Part shown: piece by piece, positions 12,102 through 21,714 of the stretch
Numbering within the stretch: the first letter of the stretch is position 1
Layout: each line of letters opens with the position of its first letter
Source of the DNA: Serinicoccus marinus DSM 15273
GTDB taxonomy: Bacteria > Actinomycetota > Actinomycetes > Actinomycetales > Dermatophilaceae
Direction: 5' to 3'
DNA length: 64,000 bases
NCBI RefSeq assembly: GCF_008386315.1
Contig: NZ_CP043808.1
Location: 1-64,000, forward strand
Made by a program: the position numbers and the translations under genes
The notes under the pieces: model-generated
What the model was told of the DNA's origin: nothing
The model's input: only the letters and a program-made list of their open reading frames with translations
Database searches by the model: none

Positions 12102-12989
12102 ACCTGCACCGCGACCTCGCTCAGGTGGAGCATGTGCGAGGTGGTCGACCCGAGCACCATCACCGACAACCGGCCGTGCCCTCGGCTGCCGAGCACGAGC
12201 AGACCGGCGCCCTCGGTGGCGGCCAGCAGGCTCTCCTCGGTGCGGCCGGACGGCGTGTCCGTGCTGACGGTGAGCCTCTCGTCGCGCTCACGGACATGGT
12301 CGGCGGCGTGCCGGACGACCTCCTGGGCCCGGGCGAGTGCGGCCTCCCCCGCGTCCTCGATCGTGCGGTAGCCCGGGGGGCAGGCCCCAGGGGTCCTCGT
12401 GCGGTCGCTCCCAGCTGCAGACCAGCCGCAGCTCGGCTCCCCACAGCTGCGCCTGACGTAGACCCTCCTCCAGGGCCCGGTCCCCGCTGACCGACCCGTC
12501 GACGCCCACCACCACCGGGCTCCCGGGGCCGGGGACGGGGGCGTCGTGCGGGACGACCGTGACCGGGCACCGTGAGTGGCCGGTGATCCCGTAGGCCGTG
12601 GTGGTGCCGACGAGGGCCCGCCGCACCCGTCCGAGCCCTCGGGTCCCGACGACCACACCGGCGGCCTGCGCCGACGCCTCGTCGAGGGCCTGTCGCGGGC
12701 TGAGCAGCGAGGAGCGGGCCGAGACGTCGACCTCGGGCTGCTGCTCGCGGGCGAGCTGTGCACCCGCCTCGGCCGCCCGCAGCGAGGCCTGTCGGACCTT
12801 CTCCGGGTCCCACAGGCCCGCGACCTCGTCCTGGGCGTAGACGATCCGGTCCGCCGCGTGGAGCACGACCAGCGGTTGCCGGGCCCGAGCCGCTGCTCCC
12901 GCCGCCCAGCGCACCGCCTGCTCCGCGCTCTCGGACCCGTCGTAGCCCACCACCAGGGGGCGTGCCGAGCTTCCGTTCTGGTCGGTCAT
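12092..12989 (-). pseudogene. tandem universal stress protein, one frameshift
   Basis: Two UspA domains in tandem, about 298 residues when repaired. The first domain opens with PLVVGYDGSESAEQAVRWA and ends with GTRGLGRVRRALVGTT-type nucleotide-binding residues; the second opens with PVVVGVDGSVSGDRALEEGL. The frame is lost near 12370, where GLPPGL becomes CPPGYRTIEDAGEAAL in another frame, and the second ATP motif GSRGHGRLSVMVLGSTTS then follows. The start is ATG 12989, with AAGGAG six bases upstream; an earlier in-frame start at 13010 lacks this. USPs bind ATP and are induced in stress. The single lost base is probably an error. Confidence 0.88.
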
Positions 12990-13058
12990 GATCCACCACT
13001 CCTTCGTCACGATCTATGACACAGTGTAGTAGAGACGCGGCAGGTGGGGAAGCCCTGC

Positions 13059-13295
13059 TCAGCCCCGACCGACCGGGGGGAAGGGGGAGCGGCTGAAGAC
13101 CGCCTCGACCGGGAGCTCGAAGAACTCCGCGATCTGCAGCGCCAGCAGGAGGGACGGGCTGTACTCTCCACGCTCGAGGTAGCCCACCGTCTGGTAGTGG
13201 ACCCCGAGCGCCTGCGCCAGCTCCCGCCGGCTGATGCCACGGTCCACCCGGAGCACGGCGATCCGGTTGTGCAGCGGTTCTGACTCGCTCGGCAT
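13059..13295 (-). CDS. small XRE-family regulator (YozG-like)
   Basis: 78 residues, almost entirely one Cro/CI helix-turn-helix: NRIAVLRVDRGISRRELAQ, then GVHYQTVGYLERGEYSPSL, and a short tail with FFELPVEAVFS. Single-domain regulators of this kind typically sit with the membrane protein or transporter genes they control. Here it follows the damaged ABC transporter genes on the same strand, with almost no gap, and probably regulates them. Confidence 0.85.
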   Translation of the reverse strand: MPSESEPLHNRIAVLRVDRGISRRELAQALGVHYQTVGYLERGEYSPSLLLALQIAEFFELPVEAVFSRSPFPPVGRG

Positions 13296-13302
13296 ACCGG
13301 GA

Positions 13303-13960
13303 TCAGTATCCCTTCGCGAGCACCCCGCTCGCGCGCCGCCTGCACCGCGCTGCCGGACTGACGCCGCGCCATCCGCCGCAGCAGCACGGGAGCCACGAGC
13401 ACCCCGACGACGGCCCAGGCGAGGAGCACCCCCAGCGCCAGCACGAGGCGGAACTCCCCCCCACCTCGGCGGCCGCCGCGCTCTCTGGCAGCAGCACCGA
13501 ACGCACCGCGACGCCGATCCAGTAGAGCGGACTGAGCTGAGCCAGCCACTGCAGCGGCGCCGGCCACCCCGCGACGGGATAGAAGACGCCGGAGAGGGCG
13601 GCGACGGCATACATCGAGATCATCGCCCAGGCCAGCCCCATCATGGTGCGGAAGACCGATCCGAGCACGGCGCCCCAGGGCAGCATCGCCACGACGCCCA
13701 GCAGGAAGACGAGGCCCAGCAGCAGCCACCGGCCCGGCCCGGTCTCCCTCAGCTCGGGCAGCAGCACCGCGGCCCCGACCATCGCCGGCGCCCACCTGGG
13801 CTGCGCCGAACTCCAGGTCGCGCAGGAACCACATCACGACCAGGACGAGCAGCGACATGATGACGGTGGTGATGCCGTTGGCGGAGGTGTACTTGCGGAT
13901 CAACGTGATCCGCGCCTGCCGCGCAGCGGCGCCGACGACGGCGCGGGGGATGGTGCTCAT
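13303..13960 (-). pseudogene. ABC-2 type transporter permease, frameshifted
   Basis: The start ATG 13960 gives MSTIPRAVVGAAARQ and a first hydrophobic helix (TTVIMSLLVLVVMWFL). The frame then changes near 13800, continues as a multi-helix segment (LLLGLVFLLGVVAML, TMMGLAWAMISMYAVAAL, LSPLYWIGVAVRSVLLP), and changes again near 13460 before a last helix (LGVLLAWAVVGVLVAPVLLRR). This is the layout of a short ABC-2 or DrrB-like permease. The C-terminal end is uncertain; the stop at 13303 in one frame lies eight bases before the XRE gene. Damage is heavier than elsewhere, so both decay and sequence error are possible. Confidence 0.7.
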
Positions 13961-14742
13961 CGGAGGGCCTCCAGCGGAGTCGGGTCCAGGGTGGGCCGGG
14001 TGTCGGGATCGGCGGCCCCGGAGCGCTGCACGATATCGAGGTAGACGTCCTCCAGCGAGGCGGCGCGCACCTCGAGCACCTCCACCTCGCCCGGGCGAGA
14101 GGTCAGCACCTGCGTCAGGTATGCCGTGGGGTCCGCCTTGGCGTGCACGCTCACCTCGCCCGTGGCCCGGTCTCGAAGGCGCACCTCGCTGGAGCGCGAG
14201 AGCTGGAGCCGTAGGGCGTCCGGCGTGCCATCCGCGACGAGGTCGTGCACGTCGCGGCGGCCGGCGGGATCGAGCCCCGTGGTCGGCTCGTCGAGGAAGA
14301 GCAGCTCGGGTCGGCCCACCAGGCCGACGGCGACGTCCAACCTCCGGCGCTGACCTCCGGACAGCCTGTCGATCCGCTGCGCGGCGTGGTCGGCCAGACC
14401 CACCCGGGCGAGGAGCTCCTCGGTCGGCCACGGGCGCGGGACCTGTGCCGTGCCGTGGGCGCGTAGTAGGCGCCGATGACGTCGACGAGGTCGCGGACCT
14501 TCCAGGTGCCATGGTCCCGCCCTCTGCAGGACCACGCCGACGCGCGAGCGCCCGACTCCGGCGCTGCGGCCGGGTCCGTCCCCAGGACGTTCACCCTCCT
14601 GCTGGACGGCTGGCGGAAGCCCTCCAGGATCTCGACGGTCGTGGTCTTGCCGGCACCGTTTGGGGCCGAGCAGCGCGACGACCTGGCCGCGTGGGACGGC
14701 GAGGTCCAACCCGTCCAGGACGACATGCTCGCCGTAGGCCAT
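13957..14742 (-). pseudogene. ABC transporter ATP-binding protein, frameshifted and internally deleted
   Basis: Begins MAYGEHVVLDGLDLAVPRGQ. The Walker A GPNGAGKTTTVEILEGF is read only after a frameshift near 14660. The original frame resumes near 14450 with LSGGQRRRLDVAVGL and Walker B LLFLDEPTTGLDP. Immediately after HDLVADG the sequence jumps to TPDALRLQL. The stretch that normally carries the H-loop histidine and about 30 more residues is absent, without a further change of frame. The N-terminus may also be short. It overlaps the permease start by four bases. The internal deletion is hard to explain as a base-calling error, so this pair may be a true pseudogene. Confidence 0.75.
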
Positions 14743-14821
14743 GACGAGGTCACGGCACTCGGGTTTTGGTCGCGCTCTGGCGGGTGAGGTAACCTCGATC
14801 CTCGCGTGCGTGCACGTGTGC

Positions 14822-14895
14822 GGGCCTATAGCTCAGTCGGTTAGAGCGCTGTCCTGATAAGACAGAGGTCACTGGTTCAAGTCCAGTTAGGCCCA
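14822..14895 (+). tRNA. tRNA-Ile(GAT)
   Basis: A complete cloverleaf of 74 bases. The acceptor stem GGGCCTA pairs with TAGGCCC. The anticodon stem CTGTC/GACAG encloses the loop CTGATAA, giving anticodon GAT. The T arm contains GGTTCAAGTCC. CCA is encoded directly after (14896-14898). A tRNA-Ile/tRNA-Ala pair downstream of gyrA is the common actinobacterial arrangement. Confidence 0.96.
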
Positions 14896-14938
14896 CCACC
14901 CACCGGCGTCGTCGTCGACCCAGGAGATGATCGAGACA

Positions 14939-15070
14939 ATGAAGCGCTTCCTCATGGTGGCCGCTGCCGCGGCCGGTCTGGTGGCCCTCAAGCGGGTGCA
15001 GGACCGGCAGGCCGAGCGCGACCTCTGGGCCGAGGCCACCGACGACGTGCCGGGCCAGCCCGGCCAGTAA
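14939..15070 (+). CDS. DLW-39 family small protein
   Basis: 43 residues, MKRFLMVAAAAAGLVALKRV followed by a short charged tail with the DLWAEATDD motif. This matches the DLW-39 family of tiny actinobacterial proteins found beside gyrA and the tRNA genes. One hydrophobic N-terminal helix suggests membrane association. ATG 14939 is chosen because AGGAG (14922-14926) abuts the earlier in-frame ATG 14927 too closely. Function unknown. Confidence 0.8.
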   Translation: MKRFLMVAAAAAGLVALKRVQDRQAERDLWAEATDDVPGQPGQ

Positions 15071-15132
15071 CCCCCAGGACCGCTTGGTCCACCCCTGCGC
15101 GGCTTCCCGCGCGGCACAACTGCATACCCCTC

Positions 15133-15205
15133 GGGGGCGTGGCGCAATTGGTAGCGCATCTGCTTTGCAAGCAGAGGGTTGTCGGTTCGAGTCCGGTCGC
15201 CTCCA
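15133..15205 (+). tRNA. tRNA-Ala(TGC)
   Basis: A 73-base cloverleaf. The acceptor GGGGGCG pairs with CGCCTCC (one G-T pair). The anticodon stem TCTGC/GCAGA surrounds TTTGCAA, so the anticodon is TGC. The T arm contains GGTTCGAGTCC. Only CC of the 3' end is encoded. It follows tRNA-Ile and the DLW-39 gene. Confidence 0.95.
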
Positions 15206-15213
15206 CCCTGGTC

Positions 15214-15248
15214 AGAGGCCCTTCCCGCTCCGCGGGGAGGGCCTCTTT
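15214..15248 (+). terminator. intrinsic terminator after tRNA-Ala
   Basis: AGAGGCCC at 15214-15221 pairs with GGGCCTCT at 15239-15246, continued by a GC-rich inner stem, and a short T run follows. It starts nine bases after the tRNA. The next 135 bases (15249-15383) show no gene. Confidence 0.8.
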
Positions 15249-15383
15249 CATGCCCGTACCCCAGGAAAGTACGGCTGCAAACGCGTCGATTATGGCCGTG
15301 ACCTGCAGGTATGCGGTTACGCGCGACTCCCGTCGTGCGTATCCGATCTCGCGGTCCGGTTCACAGAACGTCCTGCGCAGCGC

Positions 15384-15629
15384 TCAGTCCGACCCACCCA
15401 GCCCCGCGATGCGCCGTGCGGTCTCGTCGGGGTCGGCGCCGCCGGCTACGGCGATCCCCAGGGCGTAGGCGGCGACCGGTGCGAGCGGCCGGGCGGCGTC
15501 GTGGGCGACGTCCTTGGCCAGGTTGAGCACGCGCTCGATCGTGCTGAGGTCCAGGTGCCCGCCGGCGACCGCCCCCACGGCGTCCAGCCACTCCCGGTAC
15601 TGCGTCTCGATGCCCTCGACGGATCTCAT
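15384..15629 (-). CDS. DUF6457 protein
   Basis: 81 residues from ATG 15629, or 93 from ATG 15665; neither has a strong ribosome site. The sequence is helical: YREWLDAVGAVAGGHLDL, then VLNLAKDVAHDAARPLAPVAAYALGIA. DUF6457 proteins are small and often lie next to molybdenum-cofactor genes such as mobA; here the neighbour is a divergent molybdoenzyme operon. A role connected with the molybdenum cofactor is only inferred from this context. Confidence 0.7.
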   Translation of the reverse strand: MRSVEGIETQYREWLDAVGAVAGGHLDLSTIERVLNLAKDVAHDAARPLAPVAAYALGIAVAGGADPDETARRIAGLGGSD

Positions 15630-15690
15630 GGGCCCCATCGTCGCGCCCTCAGGGCGACCTGCCACGCCGCGGCAACTTCCCGCAACTCTT

Positions 15691-18203
15691 ATGTCCTACG
15701 ACGATGCATCGTACGATGGGGTGCATAGCGTCTCCGGGTCTGGGTCGAGTGATGTGGCGGGGCGGGGCTGGGGCCCGGCTGTGGGGCGCAGGAGTTTCCT
15801 GCAGTGGAGCGCCGTGGCCGGTGGGGGAGTCGGGCTGGCCGCGTGCACGGGTGCCGAGGAGGGGCAGACGGCCGCCCAGGCCCTGGCCCCCGCGGCCCCG
15901 CCGGACCGGACGGTGTGGAACGCGTGCCTGGTCAACTGCGGCTCCCGCTGCCCCTTGCGGTTCGAGGTCCGGGACGACCAGATCACCCGGGTCCTGCCCG
16001 ACGACACCGGCGACGACGAGATCGGCACCCAGCAGATCCGTGCCTGCGTCCGCGGCCGCTCGATCCGGCAGCGGATCTACAGCCCGGAGCGGCTCAAGAC
16101 CCCGATGCGTCGTGTCGGCGAGCGCGGCGCCGGCGAGTGGGAGGAGATCACCTGGGAGGAGGCCTTCGACGACATCGCCGACAACCTCCGCCGGGTGCTG
16201 GAGGAGTACGGCAACGAGGCGGTCTTCCAGGCCTACGGCACCGGCGTCATCGGCGGGACGATCATCAACTCCTACGGGCCCTACGGCGGGGCGATCCAGC
16301 GCCTGATGAATATCTTGGGCGGCTCGCTCACCTACTACGGCGACTACTCCACCGGCTGCATCACCGAGGCGATGCGCGTGCAGTACGGCGGGTGGACCGA
16401 TACCAACAGCCACGACGACTGGAAGAACAGCGAGCTGGTCGTCATCTTCGGCAACGACCCGATCGAGAACCGGATGAGCGGGGGCGGCGAGGTCTTCGTC
16501 ACCCAGCAGACGAAGAAGAAGCACCACACCCGCGTCATCGTGGTCGACCCCAGGCTGTCGGACACCGCCCAGCAGCTGGCCGACGAGTGGGTCGCCATCC
16601 GCCCCGGCACCGACGTCGCGCTCATCGCGGCTCTGGCGCACGTGATGATCAGCGAGGACCTCCACGACCAGGAGTTCCTGGACAGCCACTGCGTCGGGTT
16701 CGACGACGAGCACCTGCCCGAGGGCGTGCCCGCCGGGAGCTCCTACCGGGCCTACGTGATGGGCGAGGGCCCGGACGGGATCGCCAAGACACCGGAGTGG
16801 GCCTCCCCCATCACCGGTGTCCCGGTGGCCACCATCGTCGACCTGGCCCGGCAGATCGGACGAGCCGCCGGTCCGGTGGCGGTGATGCAGGGCTGGTCGG
16901 CCCAGCGCCAGCAGAACGGGGAGAACCAGTCGCGGGCCATGTTCACCCTCGCGGCGATGACCGGCAGCATCGGTGTCCCGGGCGGCGGCACCGGTTCCCG
17001 GGAGGGCGCTTTCATGCTCAGCCTGGCCAAGCCCTTCGACGCCATCCCGAACCCGGTGACGACGCAGATCTCCCACTTCACCTGGACCGACGCCATCGAG
17101 CGCGGGCCGGAGATGACCGCGCTCAACGCCGGGGTGCGTGGCGCCGACCGGCTGTCGGTGCCGATCAAGTTCATCTGGAACTATGGCGGCAACACCCTCG
17201 TCAACCAGCATTCCGACATCAACCGCACCACTGAGCTGTTGCGGGACGACAGCCTGTGCGAGTTCATCGTCGTCATCGAGAACCAGATGACCGTCTCGTC
17301 CGCTACGCCGACATCCTGCTGCCCGACCTGTCAAACGCCGAGCAGATGGACATCATCAACCAGGGGCACGCCGGCACCATGGGTTACACCATCCTGGCGG
17401 ACAAGGCCATCGAACCGCTCTACGATTGCCGCGGGATCTACGAGATCTGCAGCGAGGTCGCCGCCCGGATGGGCGTGGAGCGGGAGTTCAGCGAGGGCCG
17501 CACCCAGGAGGAGTGGGTCGAGCACACCGTCGAGGAGACCCGCAAGACCTACCCCGAGCTGCCGCCCTTCGAGGAGCTGCGGGAGATGGGCGTCTGGAAG
17601 ATGGTCGGGGAGAGCGTGATCCCCCTGCGCGACTTCCGCGAGGACCCGGAAGCCAACCCGCTGCCCACCCCCTCGGGCAAGATCGAGATCTTCTCCGAGG
17701 AGGTCTGGGGGAACGCCAAGCGCTGGGAGCTCCCGGAGGGCGAGCGGATCACCGCGGTGCCGGAGTACGTCCGCACCACCGAGGGTGCCGAAGCCGCCCG
17801 CGCGTACACGTCATACCCCCTGCAGCTGATCAACAAGCACTTCAAGGGTCGCACCCACTCGACCTACGGCAACGTGCCCTGGCTGCAGGAGGCCCACCCG
17901 CAGCGGCTGTGGATCAACCCGGCGGACGCGACGGCCCGCGGGCTGGACAACGACGACTGGGTCAGGGTCTTCAACGACCGGGGCGCGACCCTGGTCGCCG
18001 TCAAGGTGACGCCGCGCATCGCCCCCGGGGTGGTCATGCTGCCGCACGGCGCGTGGTACGACCCCGGACCGGACGGCACCGACCGGGCCGGCACGGCCAA
18101 CATCCTCACCAGCTGGCACCCGACCTCGCTGGCCAAGTCCAACCCGCAGTACTCCACGCTGGTGGAGCTGGAGAAGACGACCGCACCTGACCTGGAGGCA
18201 TGA
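15691..18203 (+). pseudogene. dmsA: DmsA-type molybdopterin oxidoreductase, one frameshift
   Basis: Catalytic subunit of a DMSO-reductase-family enzyme that would reduce S- or N-oxides outside the membrane. Tat signal with GRRSFLQWS and then an Ala/Gly-rich stretch. The 4Fe-4S motif is NACLVNCGSRCPLRF with a downstream RACVRGRS. The likely molybdenum-ligand serine is in YGDYSTGC. A molybdopterin dinucleotide-binding domain (LINKHFKGRTHSTYGN) closes the protein. The frame changes near 17300 (IENQMTVS then VRYADILLPDL). Reconstructed length is about 837 residues, normal for DmsA. GTG 15721 is an alternative start, downstream of a palindrome. It overlaps dmsB. Confidence 0.9.
15701..15712. promoter_or_regulatory. 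palindrome at the dms operon start
   Basis: ACGATGCATCGT is a perfect 12-base palindrome, ten bases after the first possible ATG of dmsA. It touches TACGAT (15712-15717), a possible -10 element. If it is an operator, translation would begin further downstream, for example at GTG 15721. No regulator binding such a site is identified nearby. Confidence 0.35.
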
Positions 18204-18820
18204 TGAGCGACAACCTGGGGTTCTACCTCGACCAGAGCGTCTGCACCGGGTGCAAGGCCTGCCAGATCGCCTGCAAGGACAAGCACGACCTGCCCGTGGG
18301 CGTCACCTGGCGGCGGGTGGTGGAGTACACCGGAGGCACCTGGCAGCAGCACGGCGACACGATGGTGCCGAACGTCTTCAGCTACTACACCTCCATCGCG
18401 TGCAACCACTGCGAGGACCCGATCTGCGTGGCGGTCTGCCCGACCACCGCGATGCACAAGCGCGAGGACGGCACGGTGGCCGTGGACCCGGACAAGTGCG
18501 TCGGGTGCCGCTACTGCGAGTGGGCCTGCCCCTACTCCGCCCCGCAGTACAACCCCGAGCTCGGCCACATGACCAAGTGCGACCTGTGCGCCGACTACCG
18601 CTCCGAGGGGAAGAACCCGGCCTGCGTGGAGGCCTGCCCGTCCCGGGCCCTGGACTGGGGCCCGATCGATGAGCTGCGGGCGAAGTACGGCACGGTCGAC
18701 GCCGTCGAGCCGCTGCCGGACCCGTCGATCACCAGGCCCCACCTGGTCATCACCCCCCACCGGGACGCCCAGCCCACGGGCAGCGGCACCGGCGAGATCG
18801 CCAACCCGACGGAGATCTAG
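18200..18820 (+). CDS. dmsB: DmsB-type iron-sulfur electron-transfer subunit
   Basis: 206 residues with four 4Fe-4S ligand sets: CTGCKACQIACKDKHDL (about 14), CNHCEDPICVAVCPTTAM (about 68), CVGCRYCEWACPYSA (about 100) and CDLCADYRSEGKNPACVEACPSRAL (in two parts, about 127-150). It carries electrons from the membrane anchor to DmsA. ATG 18200 overlaps the dmsA stop, so the two are coupled. Length and cluster spacing match DmsB/YnfG proteins. The gene is intact. Confidence 0.95.
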   Translation: MMSDNLGFYLDQSVCTGCKACQIACKDKHDLPVGVTWRRVVEYTGGTWQQHGDTMVPNVFSYYTSIACNHCEDPICVAVCPTTAMHKREDGTVAVDPDKCVGCRYCEWACPYSAPQYNPELGHMTKCDLCADYRSEGKNPACVEACPSRALDWGPIDELRAKYGTVDAVEPLPDPSITRPHLVITPHRDAQPTGSGTGEIANPTEI

Positions 18821-18824
18821 TGCC

Positions 18825-19826
18825 GTGAACGTCCACGAGCTCCCGCTGATCCTCTTCACGGTGCTGGCCCAGATGTCGGTCGGCGCGTTCGTCGCTCTCG
18901 GGGTGGTCCAGGTGGTCGGCCGTCTGCGCCACGGCAAGGCCGCCGTCGACCAGATCGCCGACCCCGCCCTTTACGCCATCGGACCTGTCCTGGTGCTGGG
19001 GCTGATGGCCTCCATGCTCCACCTCGGCAACCCGTTCAACGCGCTGAACACCTTCCGGCACATCGACTCCTCGTGGCTGAGCCGGGAGATCGTCTTCGGC
19101 ATCGCCTTCTCCGGGCTGGGCTTCCTCTTCGCGGCCCTGCAGTTCCTCCGCTGGGGCTCCCCCGCGCTGCGGCAGGCCCTCGCCGTGCTGACGGCGCTCG
19201 TCGGGCTGGGGCTGGTCTGGGTGATGTCGATGGTCTACGCGTCGCTGCCGACCGTGCCCGCCTGGAACACGTGGGCCACGCCCGCACAGTTCTTCCTCAC
19301 CACCTTCCTGCTGGGCGCCCTCGCGGTCGGTGCAGCGTTCATGGGCGTCATCATGTGGCGCCGGCAGGGGCTCGCCCGGCGGTTCGCCTGGGTCGAGCGC
19401 CTGGCCCCGGTCCGCTGGCTGCTGTCCTTGCGACGTCCGGAGGAGCCGACGCCCGAGGCCGCCGTGGGCGATGCCGGCCGCCGGGAGCTCGTCGAGGCCT
19501 CCCTGCGCTGGGTCGCGACCGCCTCCATCCTGCTCCTCGGGGTGCAGCTGGTCGTCATCGTGCTGCAGCAGCGGGACCTGGCCGCCGACCCGGGTATGCC
19601 GTCCGCTTCGGTCGCCGCCTACGGCACCGCCTGGTTCGTCGCGCGCCTCGTGCTGCTCGTGCTCGGTGCCGGGCTGCTCGGCCTCACGCTCTACCGCATG
19701 GTCGCCTCCCACCGGGCGGCCCTGCTCGTGGCGACCGTGGCCACGGCAGCCTTCGCCACCGTGCTCGTCTCGGAGATCATCGGCCGCAGCCTGTTCTACG
19801 ACTCGATGGCCAGGATCGGGATGTGA
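18825..19826 (+). CDS. dmsC: DmsC-type membrane anchor subunit
   Basis: 333 residues, starting at GTG 18825 directly after dmsB, with about eight hydrophobic helices (for instance LPLILFTVLAQMSVGAFVALG and FGIAFSGLGFLFAALQF). DmsC anchors the complex in the membrane and oxidises menaquinol. Together with DmsA and DmsB it makes a full respiratory enzyme. A soluble loop (RRPEEPTPEAAVGDAG) lies between helices near residue 205. It overlaps the following chaperone gene by four bases. Confidence 0.93.
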   Translation: MNVHELPLILFTVLAQMSVGAFVALGVVQVVGRLRHGKAAVDQIADPALYAIGPVLVLGLMASMLHLGNPFNALNTFRHIDSSWLSREIVFGIAFSGLGFLFAALQFLRWGSPALRQALAVLTALVGLGLVWVMSMVYASLPTVPAWNTWATPAQFFLTTFLLGALAVGAAFMGVIMWRRQGLARRFAWVERLAPVRWLLSLRRPEEPTPEAAVGDAGRRELVEASLRWVATASILLLGVQLVVIVLQQRDLAADPGMPSASVAAYGTAWFVARLVLLVLGAGLLGLTLYRMVASHRAALLVATVATAAFATVLVSEIIGRSLFYDSMARIGM

Positions 19827-20506
19827 GCAGGGTTCCTGAGCCTGCCGGTGCGGTGCTCGCCGACGCGCTGGACGGTGTCGCGGCGGCTTGGACGGTGCTC
19901 TCGACCGCCTTCGGGCGGGAGCCGGAGCAGGCCTTCGTCGACGCCCTGCGCAGCCCCGAGCAGCTGGCGGCTTGGCCCTACGACGACCCGGCCACGAGCG
20001 GCGGGGTGCGGTTGCTCGTCCGCTCCGGCCGGGGTCGCTACGCCGGACCGGAGAGCCTGGAGTCGCTGCGCCGGGACCACCGTCGGCTCTTCGTCGGGCC
20101 CCGGCCGCTGCAGGCGGCGCCGTGGGAGTCCGTGCACCGTTCGCGCGAGGGCCTGGTCTTCGACGTGCAGACCCTTCAGGTCAGGGAGTTCTACCGCCGC
20201 TTCGGCCTGCAGAGCCCGCTGCTCAACAAGGAGCCGGACGACCACGTGGCGCTGGAGGCGTCCTTCATCGCGACCCTCGCGCTGCGCGCCCTCGACGTGC
20301 TGGAGGTCGGGGATGCTGACGGCGCGGAGGAGCTGGTTACCGGCATCCGGAGCTTCACCGACCAGCACCTGCAGCAGTGGGTGCCCGACCTGCTCCATCG
20401 GGTCGAGGAGCACGCCGAGACCGACTACCACCTCGGGCTGGCCGGCCTGACCCGCGGTGCGCTGGGCCAGCTGCACCACCTCGGCGTCGCCTCGACCCTC
20501 TCCTGA
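19823..20506 (+). CDS. TorD/DmsD-family chaperone
   Basis: 227 residues, all-helical. The family features are present: RRDHRRLFVGPRPLQAAPWESVHR and then LNKEPDDHVALEASFIATLA, equivalent to the E-P-D-H-x-x-x-E core of TorD proteins. Such chaperones bind the Tat leader of the molybdoenzyme until cofactor is inserted. Starts with GTG inside the dmsC stop and ends overlapping the next start, so it belongs to the dms operon. Confidence 0.9.
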   Translation: MSRVPEPAGAVLADALDGVAAAWTVLSTAFGREPEQAFVDALRSPEQLAAWPYDDPATSGGVRLLVRSGRGRYAGPESLESLRRDHRRLFVGPRPLQAAPWESVHRSREGLVFDVQTLQVREFYRRFGLQSPLLNKEPDDHVALEASFIATLALRALDVLEVGDADGAEELVTGIRSFTDQHLQQWVPDLLHRVEEHAETDYHLGLAGLTRGALGQLHHLGVASTLS

Positions 20507-21714
20507 TGCACCCGGACCCGGTCGCGACCGTCACCACTTGGGCCCGCGGGCTCCCGGCCGACCGGCGGGTCGTCCTGCGCTGCGCGGGGTCGGCCGACGG
20601 TGGGAGCGAGGCGACCGTCGCTGGTGGGCTGCACGACCACGTCGTGCGCTGGGAGGGTTGCCTGCGAGCGCTGTCCCCCGCCCCCCTGGCCGAGCTGGTG
20701 GCCGCAGCTCCCCTCCTGGTGCTCGACCTCACGGGGTGCTCCTGTGTCGAGCCCGGACCTGCCGTCATCATGGCTACCGGCACCACGTCTGCTGCCCCGA
20801 CGCCTGCCGGCCACACATCGGCCGCCACCACGCCGGCCGAGCCGGCCGACCCGCCTGCGGCCGCCTTCCTTCACCCGGTGCTGGCCGAGCTGGGAGCCGC
20901 CCACCGCCTGGAGGTTCTGGCCTTGACTCCGGGGCGGTCAGGTTACCGGCCCGGGCCGGGGCGGCAGGGCCACGGGCCGGGCCAGCACCGTCGACGCCCT
21001 CCCGGTCGGACGCCGTGCCCTCTTCGCCTGGGCCGCACCACGTCGGGAGGCGCACCGGGACGACACGATCCCGACCGTCGAGCGACTGGCCCCCGACCCC
21101 TCGGGCGGGCACGGCGAGGCCAGTGACCAGGTCCGTCTGGTCCGGGCCCTGGCCGAGATCCGGCGACAAGCGGTCGGGTCGGCCGGCGGCTCCCCCGCTA
21201 CGTCGACCGCTGCACACGCCGAGCTGTCCGACCGACCGTCCGGACGATCCTCACGCCACGCAGCGCCCCGCAGCCGCGACCTTCGTTCCAGGGCTGCACA
21301 GCCTGCGGCACCTGCGTGCGGAGCTGCCCGACAGCGGCGCTGGATCTGCGCCAGGGCGACGCCGGGACCGTTACCCTCACGCTGGACCTGGCCGCGTGCA
21401 TCGGGTGCGGCCGCTGTCAGGCCCTGTGCCCGGTGGAGGCCATTCACGACGTCGGCCCGGTGACCTGGGCCCACCTCGCGCGGGAGTCCTCCACCCCTCT
21501 GGAGACGATCTGCGTCCAGCACTGCGCGAGGTGCCGCACCCCCTTCGGCGGCGAGGGTGAGCTCTGCCAGGTGTGCCGGATGCGCCGCTCCGACCCCTTC
21601 GGCTCCTGGCTGCCGCCGGGCTATGTCGCCCCACGGGTCTACGCCCCGCCGCCGACCGGCTCAGTGACCGGTCTCGAGGAGCAGATATGCCCCGACGACC
21701 TGGGCGACCGGTGA
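20506..21714 (+). pseudogene. ferredoxin-domain protein of the dms operon, two frameshifts
   Basis: ATG 20506 overlaps the chaperone stop. The N-terminal 140 residues resemble no family I recognise; they contain LTGCSCVEPGPAVIM. The frame is lost between 20935 and 20975, is readable in the next frame (DALPVGRRALFAWAAPRRE), and returns between about 21190 and 21290. The C-terminal part has two 4Fe-4S motifs, CTACGTCVRSCPTAAL and CIGCGRCQALCPVEAI, followed by a four-cysteine zinc- or cluster-like motif (CVQHCARCRTPF, CQVCRMR) and a Pro-rich end. About 400 residues when repaired. It probably exchanges electrons with the reductase; the exact role is unknown. Confidence 0.7.

Noticed and set aside
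14775..14795. GAGGT-A-ACCTC dyad upstream of tRNA-Ile as an iron box
   Set aside because: It is too short and lacks the central GG/CC spacing of the 19-base IdeR site seen at 56438.
15691..18203. Selenocysteine in the molybdoenzyme
   Set aside because: The break near 17300 is a frameshift, not an in-frame TGA, and the active site has the DmsA serine pattern YGDYSTG rather than a Cys/Sec site.
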